Shown here piece after piece: positions 1 to 11,863 of a stretch of 64,000 bases of DNA; position 1 is the first letter of the stretch, and each line of letters starts with the position of its first letter. The position numbers were made by a program, and so were the translations under genes. This stretch comes from Phallus indusiatus (lineage: Eukaryota; Basidiomycota; Agaricomycetes; Phallales; Phallaceae). Where the stretch lies: contig JAQFWX010000029.1 of the NCBI GenBank assembly GCA_027605045.1, forward strand, positions 248,001 through 312,000, written 5' to 3'. The notes beneath the pieces were generated by a model that saw nothing but the letters and a program-made list of their open reading frames with translations, did not search any database and was not told the DNA's origin.

Positions 1-1924
1 TGTTCAAATATTTTTTTTGGTATCTTGAGCACCCTGAAATACAAAAAGAAGTAATGTATCATTTATTTGAACAAACAGACGCACTCAGTTGTACACCGCT
101 GTCACGTTCATAGGATATGTACCTTAATTTCTCAGTTTTGCGGCTAGGAGATTATTTCACCAGCTCATTCAGTTGTTCAACAATTGTGATTCAGATGTAA
201 TCGGTAACATGAACAAATAATCCCAAATTTATATTGATCAAGAATTCATTTTGATCAAAACCATACAAATCTTACATTATGAGAAGAGTTCGTGACGTAA
301 CATCCTGTGAGGATATTCAATGTAGTCATAGGATATGACTAGAAATGAATTGGAATGAAATTCTTTCCGACATCTTGAAACTAAGAATCAAGGCACGGCA
401 GCTACGTATACACAAAGGCTTGTGATACAGGCACAGGGTATGTGGGATGTTACAATATTTACATCAAAAGACGTGCTTCATTGACTGGTAAAAACTATTT
501 ACCACGATCTGAAATAGATACCCTTGCTCAAAAAAAGCAAGTTAGGCCGGTGTTAAGTTCGCGTAGGTAATTGAATGCTTGACGGGGAAGCTTTTCTAAA
601 TAATTCGAATTCTGAAGTGACAAATAAGCTACAAGTTACTTTAAAATGTATCTGTTAAGAATTAAAAGCTTTAGCCCCGCCATCGCATAGGCATGTTGTC
701 TCAGTATTATGACATATATGCGGGATTATATACTGGATGTTTTGTCACCATTCTTCGTCTTTCAAAATTTCAATACACCGATGCATAATCAAGAAGTGTT
801 TAACGATCAGTGTGCAAATGACTTGTATAATAGGGTACTGACTAATGTACTTTCGCGTTGAACCATTTGAATCACCACTTCTAGTTTTCTTGTCAAGTTC
901 AAAATCCCCACTCTTGATTCGACCTCTTAGACTGTCAACGAGCATTTCGACGTCCTCCTAATAGGCTTTGTGATTTGACTGACCAACCTCCTCCTGTATG
1001 TCGAACGTGGAACTGTTGTGAGATAAGCTCGGGCTTTCCACACTGTCACGGCTGCCGGAAACTTATTGGTGCATGCCCGATGCATTAAGGCGTGCGGCGT
1101 TGAAAATGGAGTTATTTAACAATTACATGGCCGAATGCGCAGTAATATTTAACTGACCTGTCTTTCAGAAGCACATGTACCGTATAGAACTTTCATATGA
1201 ACAAGTCGGCAAATTATTCATATGCTGGAATTGCACTAAGAAACGGTAAATGCACGTAGGCAATGAATGATACCCGAGTACGGGAAATTGGGTCAGGTAT
1301 GACGCAGACGTTGCCAGCTTTCCCGTAAACTTCAACGTAACAGGAATGCGGAGATCTTATAGTATATGCATGTTGCCTGTTCAATTCACAGTTTGATACA
1401 ATATGAGAAGAAGATAAGGACTTAAGCTTGGGGAATAGATATAACTAGGTATACCAGGGATTTGAGGCGATATAATCTTGTTTCGTTGAGTGATTCAGGT
1501 TCAATATTAGACGTGTAGACTGTGATAGAATTCGTGGAGTAAGAGGCTGATTCATGACAGTATTACACGTACACAAATCTAAAAGCGGCGTACGTCCATC
1601 TTTACCCACATAGTCAGTAAATAAAAATACCACACAATGCCATTCAACTCATCACAAAGCAAACGACAAGCCTGTTGCGGATTCGGTATGCACGAAAATT
1701 CCAGTAAAAAAAAAATATTACTATAAATTCGACCTTTAAATTGCGAAATCTCTAAGTAGATTGAATTTTAGCTGCCGTTCAGCATGGTGGAAGACGTTGA
1801 CGTCGGAGCTTGAATGGACGCGACTCGCTGAGTTATATCGTGACAAATCGTGACGAAAGAGGCGACACAGACTCACAAAGCCCAAACAAAGCCTATACCT
1901 ATATCACTGACACTTAGCCTGATC
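1..1924. other. Intergenic, no gene supported
   Basis: This stretch is AT-rich, has no long open frame and no recognisable protein. The short minus-strand frames near 745-945 and 1445-1633 show no domain, no plausible exon partners and biased composition. I see no tRNA-like or transposon-like ends. It may contain the promoter of the F-box copy that starts at 1925. Confidence 0.6.
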
Positions 1925-4517
1925 ATGCTTGAACGTGTTCCCTACGAGATTTTCAGTAGCATTATCAAATTGCAAACAGATATTCAATCAACGTCGACTT
2001 CGACTTCGATGACGAGACAAGTCTACCTCCGTTCCAGGTAGGGCTCCCCACCGTACCGTAAACGGATACGGCCGTACACTATACGGAAAAAATACGGACC
2101 AAGCCGTGCCGTCACCGTACCGTATTGTCACTTCCAGGTAGCCTCGACGGTACGGGTACGGGCAAAAAACGGCCGTTTACGTCCGTATTACGGATACGGT
2201 TGGGTTTAGATTCAATTTAGAGCATTATAGAGTATTATTCACACACCTATGTATCCAATCATCTAAAATATCATGAATAGGTGGCTACAAAGGCGGCGTA
2301 ATCGTATATACGCTGAAAAATGGGCGAAATCTACTGACTTGTGGTGTGACATGCATGTGACATATGATATGTGACGCATGTGACAGAAGATTGCGCCGCT
2401 TTAAACCGACCCTGACCACTTCATTAGCGCTCACCTCAGTTTGCCGAATAGGAATGTTCAACTCAGACTCGTTTTTTTTTAGATGGATGGCGCGGGTGCC
2501 TCGGGTTTTGCCTCAATAGGGTCAAATTTGAGACGGAGCTGCCAGAGTAAAGGTAAAATTCACTTGAAATTCACAGTTCACCTAAAACTACTTACAGACA
2601 CCGTATAGCCGTATTTACGGCCGTAAACGGCCGTTTTTATACGGGCCGTATCCGTATACCCAAAATCTTCAGACGGCATACGGCCAAATCAACCAGACTC
2701 GAGTTCGGTACGGATACGGCGCCGTAATACGGGTGCCGTATATACGGGCTATACGGCTACGGTGGGGAGCCCTAGTTCCAGGCAATTCGTGTTTGTCGTT
2801 CGTGGAGGGAGACGCTTCTCCGTGATCCAAGCATGTGGACCAGCATCCGACTCAGACATACCAGGATATACGCGATTGGATTGTTCAGAATTCTTTCGCG
2901 ATCTGGTTCTATGCCATTGAACGTGTTTATCGAGAAGAGTGACAACCCGATACGCCGGCGTCGACATTCTGACGACCTCATCAGCGTACTTGCTCGCCTT
3001 ACACAAGAAATGCATAGAGTCCGAAAGCTCCAAATACTGATCCCGTTGAAAATGGCAGGCGCAGTCTTGTCCCTGTTCAAATACCCTGCCCCTGTGCTCC
3101 AGACGCTTTACTTCAAATTCAATGAAGGTGAAGAAACTGAAGTACGAAGCTCGGAACGGCTTGCACTTCAAAAAACTTTCAGCAAAATCCTTTTCATCGA
3201 AACTATGCCGAATCTCAAACATATATATCTCCCAGTTTTCTCAGGTCTTGAAGAATTTCAATCTGTTTCTACATTCCAAAATCTATCAACAATACATCTT
3301 CAGTTTATTTCTAATGCGCGTATCGATGGCGACATCTTGCTCCGCATTCTCCATTCTTCACCATCCCTTCGCGTTTTAAATCTCAACATCGGAAGGTCCT
3401 GGGAAAATACAAAAAATATCCGCGTCGTGCCTTCGACTTATTGCATCCACATGCCGTATCTACAAGAACTTTCGCTTCGGGGTAGATGTTCAATCGAATT
3501 TGTCAATCTCGTTTTGGAACGTCTAGAATTCTCGGTCGAAAAGATTGTCTTTGATATTACCTGCGACTATCCTTGCTCCGAAATTCATCACTCAACGTCC
3601 TTAATGCATCTCTTTTCCCGCCGACGTTTCTCATCTATTTCGGTCACTTCAAATACCGGCACTGTCAGCTTTTTTGAACAAACGCCAGACCCTGAATCTC
3701 CAACATCTACTTTGCATTCTAGTAAAAATTCAATGCTTACGTCACTGGGGAACTCAAATATGAAACCTCCGAGAAATGTATTCGGAAAACTCAAAACATC
3801 GGACATTACGCACATTTATCTACAAGATAGTGGTATATGGGAAACTAGTATCGCACTCAGAATTTTTTGATACCACTAGAAAACGTACGATATTTGGGTA
3901 TCACCCATCCAAGTAGGATTGCATATTTTAGAGGTTTATTGTCTTTGGATACGGCGAAGCGTCTTTCACGACGATCAATTATTACGGCGAGGCGTCTTTC
4001 ACGACTAATTGCTCCGATAGACTCAGATTCCGAAGAATCCGAAGAGAGTGATAGGTATCACTCTGACCGTTTTGGCAGTAATACCGACCTTGACTTGGAT
4101 GACGGAAGTCGCGGAATTGACTCACAGTGTGGACTGGACGATAATACCGACTCCGAACTGACCAGCAGCACCGACTCCGAACCACTCAACAATACCAACT
4201 TTGAACCAACCATCGAGACTAATACTACCCAACCACACTTATTTCCTTGTCCCTCTTTGCACACACTGAAACTCGTTTTCTCTGGTACACTCAAGTTTGA
4301 CGAATCCTACATCCAAGCCCTCACTCAGTGTTTCACAATCCGCGAACAGGCTGGACATCCACTCAAATCTATACTTATTGTTTGTAAAAAACCAAAATTA
4401 TTGGCGGAGGGCGCCAGAGTGTGGCTGCAGACTTCGGAGCATGACCCGAGCTCCGAGACTGGATGTTTACTGAACATTATTGATGTTACAGTGTCAAAAC
4501 CAGTAGGCCGGTTTTGA
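1925..4517 (+). pseudogene. F-box/LRR-like protein gene, copy 1, broken by a hAT-type insertion and frameshifts
   Basis: Encodes an F-box-type protein of the kind that recruits substrates to SCF ubiquitin ligases; this is inferred from the N-terminal MLERVPYEIFSSIIK segment followed by VCRSWRETLLRD. It is a close paralogue of the gene at 5034, which shares the same start context (GATCATGCT). Three lesions are visible. A 736-bp element at 2039-2774 splits the F-box between LPPF and AIRVCRSW. A single missing base near 1968 shifts the frame, since the downstream reading matches the paralogue only in another frame. A further single-base loss in a T run near 3866 separates the central LRR-like part (2833-3866) from the C-terminal part (3867-4517). 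The C-terminal part has an acidic DSE/TDSEP-rich stretch (about 4015-4210) and an imperfect 30-nt tandem repeat at about 3952-4010. Probably not functional; a short C-terminal product cannot be excluded. Confidence 0.8.
2039..2774. mobile_element. 736-bp non-autonomous hAT-type element (CCGTA-rich)
   Basis: Inverted termini TAGGGCTCCCCACCGTA are perfect over 17 bp at both ends. The element is bounded by an exact 8-bp target duplication GTTCCAGG at 2031-2038 and 2775-2782. An 8-bp duplication with a T/C-A-G-GG terminus is the signature of the hAT superfamily. Subterminal regions are packed with ACGG/CCGTA words on both strands (2045-2215 and 2600-2760), as expected for transposase binding sites. 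There is no transposase frame inside. Its ends differ from those of the 341-bp MITE family and the autonomous hAT at 43954, so it belongs to another family whose transposase is not in this window. Confidence 0.93.
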
Positions 4518-5033
4518 ATATATATAAACATGATTCATTCTGTGGGTGGATCAAGTGATCAGATGTTGTTGGAGTTTAGCGGCCTATGTGATGTACCCTG
4601 GACAATTATTCAGAGATTATTATACATATTAGACCTGAACTATTCATCTTCACTATCGTCATGATGTAGGTACCACGTCTAGTAAATGATCTTGTGCCTC
4701 ATATAGCGTATTATAATTTACCCTACACATCCATCTATTCCATTAATAGATGACCCGGGTGCATGTGTTCTTACTAGTAGTAATTTATTTAAACGGTACT
4801 TAAAATTAACCGGGTTACATATGAAATACCGATACCAATAACATCATTCAACAGCATGCACTACTAGTAAGGAAATTTTTCATCAATATAATATGCTTTT
4901 GAAAATAGTAACAACGCAATGAATTTGAGCTCCGGACGTTTTGGCATGTGAATGATCGTTGATGCCATGGCCCATGAGCGCATGAGCGCTTTGCGTTATA
5001 TCGCACGTTGAACTCATACCTCTACAACTGATC
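4518..5033. other. Intergenic between F-box copies
   Basis: About 500 bp separating the two tandem F-box copies. It is AT-rich and has no supported gene. The last bases before both F-box start codons are alike (CTGATCATGCT), which suggests that the tandem duplication included the promoter-proximal region. Confidence 0.6.
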
Positions 5034-6721
5034 ATGCTCGATCGCGTCCCATACGAAATCTTTAGTAAAGTCATTAAATTTTCATACAGATATTCATTTA
5101 TCTCTGATTACAATTTTGACGATAACGAGACCAGTTTACCTCCGTTTGAGGCGACACGTGTTTGTCGTTCATGGAGGAACACCCTTCTCCGCGACCCTAC
5201 TATGTGGACGACCATCAGAATCAAATACACAGAATCAAACCCAAATGAACTGGCCAACGCTATTTCGCTCTCTGGTTCCATGCCACTAGACGTGTTTATC
5301 GAAAAGGGAGACCATTCGTGGATATCGGATAACTCTGCACTAGAGTTAATAACCCTTGTACTTCAGAGCTGGGTTTTGCCAGAGATGCACAGAATTCGAA
5401 AATTTCAAGCATTGTTACCACTTAATATTGCGGGCGCGGTCTTGGCCTTGCTTATAGAACCTGCCCCTATTTTACAAATGTTCCATTTCGAATCCGAGGA
5501 AGGCGGAGAAAGTGAAATACACTTTGTAGAAGACGAATTGTTAACACCTCGAGAAGCATTTGACCAGAACCTCCTTTTCGACAATGCACCAGTCCTAGAA
5601 CACATTCATCTTCCAATCTCTTCCGGTTTTACAGAACTGCAATCTATATCTTTTTTCAGAAATTTGTCAAGAATTCATCTTCAGTTCGTCTCCTACACGG
5701 CTATCGAAGGTGATCTCCTACTCAACATTCTTCAAAATTCATCACCAAACCTTCGCGTTCTCAATCTCATATGGTCACATGTAGAACCCAATATTACCTG
5801 TTCCATGGCTTCACATCATCGCATATCCCTGCCGCATTTACAGGAACTCTCGCTTCGAGGCACATGCCCGGTCGATGACATCAATTTTGTTTTGGAACGT
5901 CTAGATTTCCCAGTCGATAAAGTCAACTTGGACATTACCTGCGTTGATTTTTACCCAGCACCGTACGGGTTGGCAACATCTTTAATGGACTTCCAGCGAC
6001 GTCTGTTACTTCTCTCAATCTCCGAGAGCCCGATGGAAGACATGATCATTAACTTCTCTAAACAGACGTCTGACATGGACCTGGAATCCCCAACATCTAA
6101 TTCATATTCTAGCGGAAATCCGATATTTAGAACTCTACTTATGCGATCTGTGCCTCGGTATTATCTGCGTAATTTATTTCCAAACAATACCGGAATGGCA
6201 AACATTACCCACGTGTGTTTGGAAGACTACCTTATCATGGACATTCCAATGTTCAGAAAACTTTTGGAGTCACTCCCGAACGCGCAATATTTCCGTATCT
6301 ATCATGGGAGTAGGCACGAGGGTCTTCAAGCTTCCTCAGGCGGTATTTCAGACTCGTACTTGAAGGCTTTGATACCTCCAAGATGGGTTCGGACACGGCA
6401 TAGGAGATCAGATTTCAAGTCAGAAACAAACAATGAGGCCAGCCAAGTAGTACATTCACCCCTTGCCCCTCTTTGCATACACTGCAACTGGTTTTCCGTG
6501 GCAAATTTTTGGAATTCGATTCATATTATATCTCGGCTCTCGTTCGATTTTTCAAATTTCGTGAAGAGGTCGGACATCCGCTTAAATCCATCATTATATG
6601 GCATGAATATCCGTCCTTGATAAACTGGATCAGCGAAGAATGGCTGCAGGTCCCGGAATTCGAAAGTTTCCGCAATGCTGTTGAATTTAGGTTAGTCGAG
6701 CACAGTACAGGAGCGGATTAA
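5034..6721 (+). CDS. F-box/LRR-like protein, copy 2
   Basis: Starts MLDRVPYEIFSKVIKFSY and reads through EATRVCRSWRNTLLRDPTMW, an F-box-like domain in the first 65 residues, followed by irregular leucine-rich segments typical of large agaricomycete F-box families. The role is inferred from family knowledge: substrate adaptor of SCF ubiquitin ligase. The frame is open from 5034 to about 6440, then the sequence homologous to copy 1 (CPSLHTLQLVF onward) lies in another frame up to 6721. A 95-nt intron at 6343-6437 (GTATTT...AATGAG) would join them and give 530 codons; copy 1 shows no matching intron, so a simple frameshift is the alternative. The start is set by homology with copy 1. Tandem neighbour of copy 1, same strand. 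Confidence 0.62.
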
Positions 6722-7191
6722 TAAGATCCCTCGTATTAGCTATATGTATTATGATCAGTAAGATTTACATGTACACTGTATGAAACGATCCTTCCAAAGT
6801 ACTATTAAATAGCCTAACCTCAGGTTGTCAGTCATTAGTTATGGAAACAACTCAAACTTGCATCATCGCTGTTTTGATAGCTCCTATTGATGTCTTTGTA
6901 TATGCGAGATATCATTACAAGCCTAATTCAAGCGAAGATTGAAAAGTCCTATCCCGTACTGATCTGAAAAGAAATACCATTATTAAATTAAAACTTTCAG
7001 ATATACAATACATATATTTGAACCTTATTCCAATGCTGATGCATTCTACCACTGTTCCGGCCAAAAAATCCTCAGACATGTGCAGCCTAACGTATCGATG
7101 TCCGCTCCCCGAGTGAAAAAGGTGAATGTCTTCCGAATTTGTGACCTTGAAATATACATATATGAGTCTTTTAACGTGCACTATCTTTTTT
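6722..7191. other. Intergenic between convergent F-box genes
   Basis: This gap holds the 3' ends of two convergent genes. It is AT-rich, without a supported coding region or recognisable repeat. Confidence 0.55.
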
Positions 7192-8264
7192 TCATGAAAA
7201 AAATACACACTGAGTTTTATTTCCAATGGGGGCGTAGATGGGATACGTCCAAGGCCCAGGCAGCGGAAGATGAATGATCTCGCGAATTCGGGGATGAGCT
7301 TTTATAGCCTCTTCAAAATCGCGCTCAAGTGTCTCTTCCCAGAATATTCTACTGTAAATCCTTTTCAGCGAAGGATTCTTGAGTGCGTTTAAAACGACGT
7401 CGTCTTCGTCGGTGATGTAGCATGCTCTTGGAACATATACAGTTTGTAGGTTTGGTACGTGTGCAAGAGCTGTTGAAAGAGCTTGGGCACGTTCATAAAC
7501 TTCTTCCCAGTAGTATTCGTCGGGCCAATCATATATATCGTAAGGATGATCGTACAAAACCTATGCCAATGAAAATCAAATTGTGCTGAGAGGAGTAAAA
7601 CCAGAAAATAGAAAATACAACGCACCAAATTAGACCAGATAGATGTCATACACTCAACGAGAACGTCTATAACGTATTTATTCCCTTGATTTCTCCGAAA
7701 CATATGATCGCGAAAGACGAAGTGTCGAGGATTGACTTGTTTGAGACCGCGACAGAGACTACCAGCCTTCTGTTTAGAAGTTACATCATCCAATGATATG
7801 CACAAAGACGTAAGATTAGGAACTTTGGAGAGTATTGTGTAAATAGCTCGTCCCTGTCCTCCCTCGATACGCAACTTCTTAATACGGTGGCCAATGCGTT
7901 GGTGTCGTTGTCGCAGCTTAATTGTCAAAGATTCTGCTTCAGATTTGGAGTAAATAAGGACAGTCTCGTAAGAAATAGGCACGATTATTTGTCTCCAGCG
8001 ACGACAGACCAAAGATAAGGTGGTTACTTCAGCGCGATGTGCAAGAAGATGAGTAGGGTCGCGGTGGGAAAACATGTCATAGTCTACGGAAAGCCGATTT
8101 TCCATAATAGCGTGGATGATTTCATCGGGAAGTGAGTCAATGTAATTTTCCCGTTTTTTGGACCATCTTGTCCGCATTTTTGAACCAGTGGCACAGGGTG
8201 AGGTCGGAGTTCTGGGAAAGGGGGGTTTACTTCCGGCCACCGATTGTGATGTCTTAGAATTCAT
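7192..8264 (-). CDS. F-box-type protein, divergent from the tandem pair
   Basis: Two exons are read on the minus strand: 8264-7626 and 7560-7192, joined across a 65-nt intron (GTGCGT...GCATAG). Together they give 335 codons in a continuous frame. The segment SLPDEIIHAIMENR followed by LSLVCRRWRQIIVPISYETV is a canonical F-box core at about residues 40-105; the rest has LRR-like spacing (VPNLTSLCISLDD, VPNLQTVYVPRACYI). The role as an SCF substrate adaptor is inferred from the family. I chose the ATG giving MNSKTSQSVAG; the frame is open for 19 more codons upstream (to 8321), so the start is uncertain. It is not a close copy of the two plus-strand F-box genes next to it. Confidence 0.8.
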
Positions 8265-8461
8265 GGTGTACTTACAGCTTGTATAATGTGCAATAAGCCC
8301 AGTAAAAATCGAGGGAGACACATCGAGTGTAGCCTAAAATTGTTCAGAAAGCTTTTGACTTCAGGTCCTTATCCTTAAACTACGAGTAGCGTTAGAAGTA
8401 AAAAGAGTCACATATTTCCCAAGCAATGAAACAATTTGTAAATAAAAAAATTCACAATCCA

Positions 8462-8809
8462 TTAACTGCATTGAGTATTGAAAGAGTTGAAAACACCGGT
8501 GGAAAAGGTCTGACACCCAGCACTCCAATTACCATTCTCATCCATGATGTCCGTGTCGGCAGGCTCAGTGCATGATGAGTCCGTATAGAACGTGACCGAA
8601 GTGCATCCGGGACCTTGCACTACGAGATTGACAGACTGAGAAGACCACGCAATGCACCCTCCGTTACCGGCCGGGTTCAACGTGAACTCAGCGATGGCGG
8701 TACTGTTTGGGTTGCAGAACGGGGAACTGAAGAGTGTAGCATCTACTTTGTTTGCTGTTGCGAGAGCGGCAGCGCTGAGGACTATGCCCAAAACTTTTGC
8801 AACAGTCAT
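8462..8809 (-). CDS. Small secreted six-cysteine protein (SSP-1)
   Basis: A 115-residue protein with a clear signal peptide (MTVAKVLGIVLSAAALATAN) and a mature part with six cysteines at residues 32, 52, 69, 80, 99 and 114. It shares a pattern with two other genes in this window (26361-26786 and the gene split across 56525-62411): a V-D/N-x-T-L/F motif, then C-N/D-x-N-S, then a second cysteine 20-21 residues on, followed by I/V-x-W. Function is unknown; small secreted cysteine-rich proteins of basidiomycetes are often extracellular and some act on hosts or competitors, but nothing here shows that. A 5' UTR intron is likely at 8819-8876 (GTAAGT...TCTCAG), with a TATA box just upstream. The gene stands alone between F-box genes and a gene-poor stretch. 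Confidence 0.85.
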   Translation of the reverse strand: MTVAKVLGIVLSAAALATANKVDATLFSSPFCNPNSTAIAEFTLNPAGNGGCIAWSSQSVNLVVQGPGCTSVTFYTDSSCTEPADTDIMDENGNWSAGCQTFSTGVFNSFNTQCS

Positions 8810-8900
8810 CTTGTAGTTCTGAGAATCGAATTTCGGTGAGCATTTTCAGCTGGGGCTGGAAAGATTCAAGACTTACGAAGAGTAAAAGGTGGTGGTGATG

Positions 8901-8909
8901 ATATATAAG
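8901..8909 (-). promoter_or_regulatory. TATA box of SSP-1
   Basis: On the minus strand the sequence reads CTTATATAT, about 95 nt upstream of the SSP-1 start codon and about 30 nt upstream of the donor of its predicted 5' UTR intron. Position and sequence fit a core promoter. Inferred from sequence alone. Confidence 0.5.
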
Positions 8910-8939
8910 ATTTGTACAACGCTGAAGCAGTGAAGACAA

Positions 8940-11640
8940 TCGACTCTGGGGAAAGGGTGAGATTGAGCTCGTAGGTCATATAATCTCGTTGTAGTCTTAC
9001 TTGATGCTGGGGAGACTGTTTTGGATCCCTGTTGCAGATTAAACAGCTAAAACCAAGCAGCTTTTATCCTTTCTGGAAACCGAAAATCTCGACAGGTACA
9101 TCTTCATGGGCACCTGAGAAAGTAGGACCGATCACAAGCGATATTAACATCTATCACCGGATAGCAGTGGGCACTCGAGAAGTATTTACTCCAGCAATTA
9201 TTTGCAGAACTTCGAATTAACCAGCGTGCGTTGTTTTGGAAAGGGGTCAGGTACTGCACTGTGAAAGGATCCGGGCAGGCAATGTTTGGGCACTTTTATC
9301 AACGCGACAGCGGTTAGACGTTGGATTCATTCCTTGTAGGTTCAACCGTTTTTCGCGTGACCCAGGAAACAAGTAGTCTTTCTCCTTCTTCATTTAATTT
9401 CCGCAAGGATTCAAAGAATTTTTAGTTGACAGAACTTCTAAAACGATGTGTCAAAACAATGGACAATAGCAATGACAATCAGCTTTGAGATACTTATTGA
9501 GACAGTTATTGCTTACTCGACGTGGATTAATCAAAGATACTGTGAGGTCGTTGCTTTACTTCAGTTTCAAATGCATCATTGAAATTACGGCGGACTGACA
9601 TGGATGATAGTACTGATCATGACCTTGCAAGTTGGCAAAACACCGAAAATGGGCATTTATGGCCGTGCGCGTGGTGCCGTATTGTCACACCTCTTGTCAC
9701 GTTCCTTTCTTTACCCAAACGCAACCCAAACGAAAACTTCACGAAAATGTCAAATTTGCTCGGTTGTACGTACTTGTCAAACAGACCCTAAAGGGAAAAT
9801 ATAACGAGCGTTTTATTGTCAGCGAAGTATAGTCATGGAAGAAGATTCGCTTTGGGTTCGCTTTCAGCTGATGGCCCTTGGGAACAAATTTCGGTATTTC
9901 GTGTCAGTTTCTTTCTTATTACATACAATCACAACAATAAAATACACCTTAAAGGGAAGAACATGCGTTCTTCGACTATGTCTCACAGAGATCGTTTTGG
10001 GAAGGCTGCTTTTGGAGTCTCGCCGAACCGAACATGGGTTTGATTTACGAGGCGGTAACGAGGAGGTCACGGGAAAGAAATTGAAAGAAACGGTATATTT
10101 ACGAACAAAAGTATCTCGAAAGAGAGCGAAAGTTGAAATGCGTGCACGGAAAACACGCGCGTCGCATGTTAGTATTTCCGCTATTGAAACGCTCGAAGCG
10201 CGACGATAATTTGCAATTTCAAATCGAATGTCCGAGGCTATTTGAATTTAAGGTACAATTTGTCTATATGTCATCCGGAACTCATGAACGTGGGTCGAAC
10301 CTTACTTTATCCTGTTATTCCTTAAGCTGACGTCTATCTTTGGACAACACTCGTGACTTCAGCCCCCGTAAATAAGGATCAATTTCGATCATTGCCAAGT
10401 CTTCGACGATGGCAAGTACATCGGGAACCATCAAACCCGACATTAAGCAACCTTATTTGGCACTGTCAAAATTTGATCCCAATAATAAATCCGATTATAT
10501 GGCTGTCAATGGTGTAAACCGCATTTGTTAGCCAAATCAAGTCGCAGGTAAAACCATCCTTCCAAACTTGCCGCCCAAATTTCACTTTCAACCTACTAAA
10601 AATTACACTATTCACCTAGAAGCCCAACTAACTTCATGGGTTTTCTTCAGGGCTGCATCTTTACTCACGATTAACTTGACCAGTGATTCCTAAATTCAAA
10701 TACCTACTCGCGTTTGGCAGTTAATGGGAAACGTTGAAATCGTAGCGAGTGGTTGGTTCTTTCACGCTTCTCTTGCTTCTCCAAATACTATTTTACAAGT
10801 AACCTTCGAGAAGAATGTTAATTCTTCGAAATCAATATTCGCTTCTTTCCTTTACTGGCTAATTGCTGAGCCTCTGGTAAGTTATTAATCTTTGGGGTCT
10901 TTTATGTTGCCCTCATTGTATTTTCAGGCATCCCAGCCACACAAAGGAAGCGATTCACCGCCCACGTACTGCCCATCAACTGTCAACTTCACGTCATAAA
11001 ATTACTTTGTTTATAACGTTGATTTATATCTCACAGTACGATTGGCATATAACCCCATTTCATCTCTCGCCCGCAACTGCAAACGTTTCGTGGATATCAC
11101 ATTCTTTGAGTGAGCTTGAGTCTCCAGCCTGCGAGGCTGCGACCTATCGAACAGCCCATCCACATCGACACTTGCACTGAGCTCCACCCGGGATACTGAG
11201 TCGCCGATAACTTGAATCACTTTTTTTTATCACTGAAACTTGCTTTATCTTCGTTTACGCAGTTGAGAGCGATCAATCTACCATTATAAGCATGCCCCTC
11301 TACTAGCAGTGCTTTTTTGAATAAAGCGTCGGGATACCCGGACTGGCCAGTGTTTGAAAAGAGTATTTCGTCTTTGTCAGTACTGTATATGCCGGCGCCT
11401 CTAGTGTTGTTGTGCCAATGTGTAGCCTTCAAATTGAATTCTAACGCTCGTAACATTTTTGTGCTTTTCATGATGAATGCGCAAGTGGCATCATCCGCTC
11501 AGTTTTTACCTTGTGACGAATCACTGATAACACTGTCTACCGGTAACTTATGAATCAAATAACTTTAGAATAGGATATATTACAAGATGCTGTCGAAAGT
11601 AGCGTCAGCGACACTAAGTCTGGGCGCTTGCGTAGATAGT
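8940..11640. other. Gene-poor stretch
   Basis: About 2.7 kb with no gene I can support. Short overlapping frames at 9579-10330 occur on both strands, lack recognisable domains and look like chance. A minus-strand frame at 11217-11471 (84 codons, beginning MKSTKMLRALEF) is the best candidate for a small unknown protein or a terminal exon, but it has no signal peptide, no visible partner exon and no family I recognise. No transposon termini were found. Confidence 0.5.
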
Positions 11641-11668
11641 TTTTAGCTTAGTCACGCGCTCGCTAAGA

Positions 11669-11757
11669 GTTCAAGGCTTCGCCTTGAACTTCTTAGGTGC
11701 GCTATTTCTCTATTTATTCATTTGTATATTTCTAACGTTCAAGGCTTCGCCTTGAAC
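11669..11757. repeat. Paired identical hairpins downstream of the hydrolase gene
   Basis: The sequence GTTCAAGGC-TTC-GCCTTGAAC, a perfect 9-bp inverted repeat with a TTC loop, occurs at 11669-11689 and again at 11737-11757. Both copies are followed by TTCTTAG. They lie 107-195 nt past the stop codon of the hydrolase gene and could be in its 3' UTR or transcript end. Whether they act in RNA or are remnants of a small repeat is unknown. Confidence 0.75.
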
Positions 11758-11863
11758 TTCTTAGTGCATTCCGTCTCGTCGTAATATACATATATTACTC
11801 CTAGTTGTTGTTAGATGCGAGGTCCGAATCGCACATAGACAAATAGCTCGGGAAAATAATAGC

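Noticed and set aside
6343..6437. Calling F-box copy 2 a definite pseudogene
   Set aside because: A plausible 95-nt GT-AG intron would restore the frame, so the gene is listed as coding with reduced confidence.
9579..10330. Several overlapping frames of 62-124 codons on both strands
   Set aside because: They overlap each other in different frames, have no domains and no splice-linked partners.
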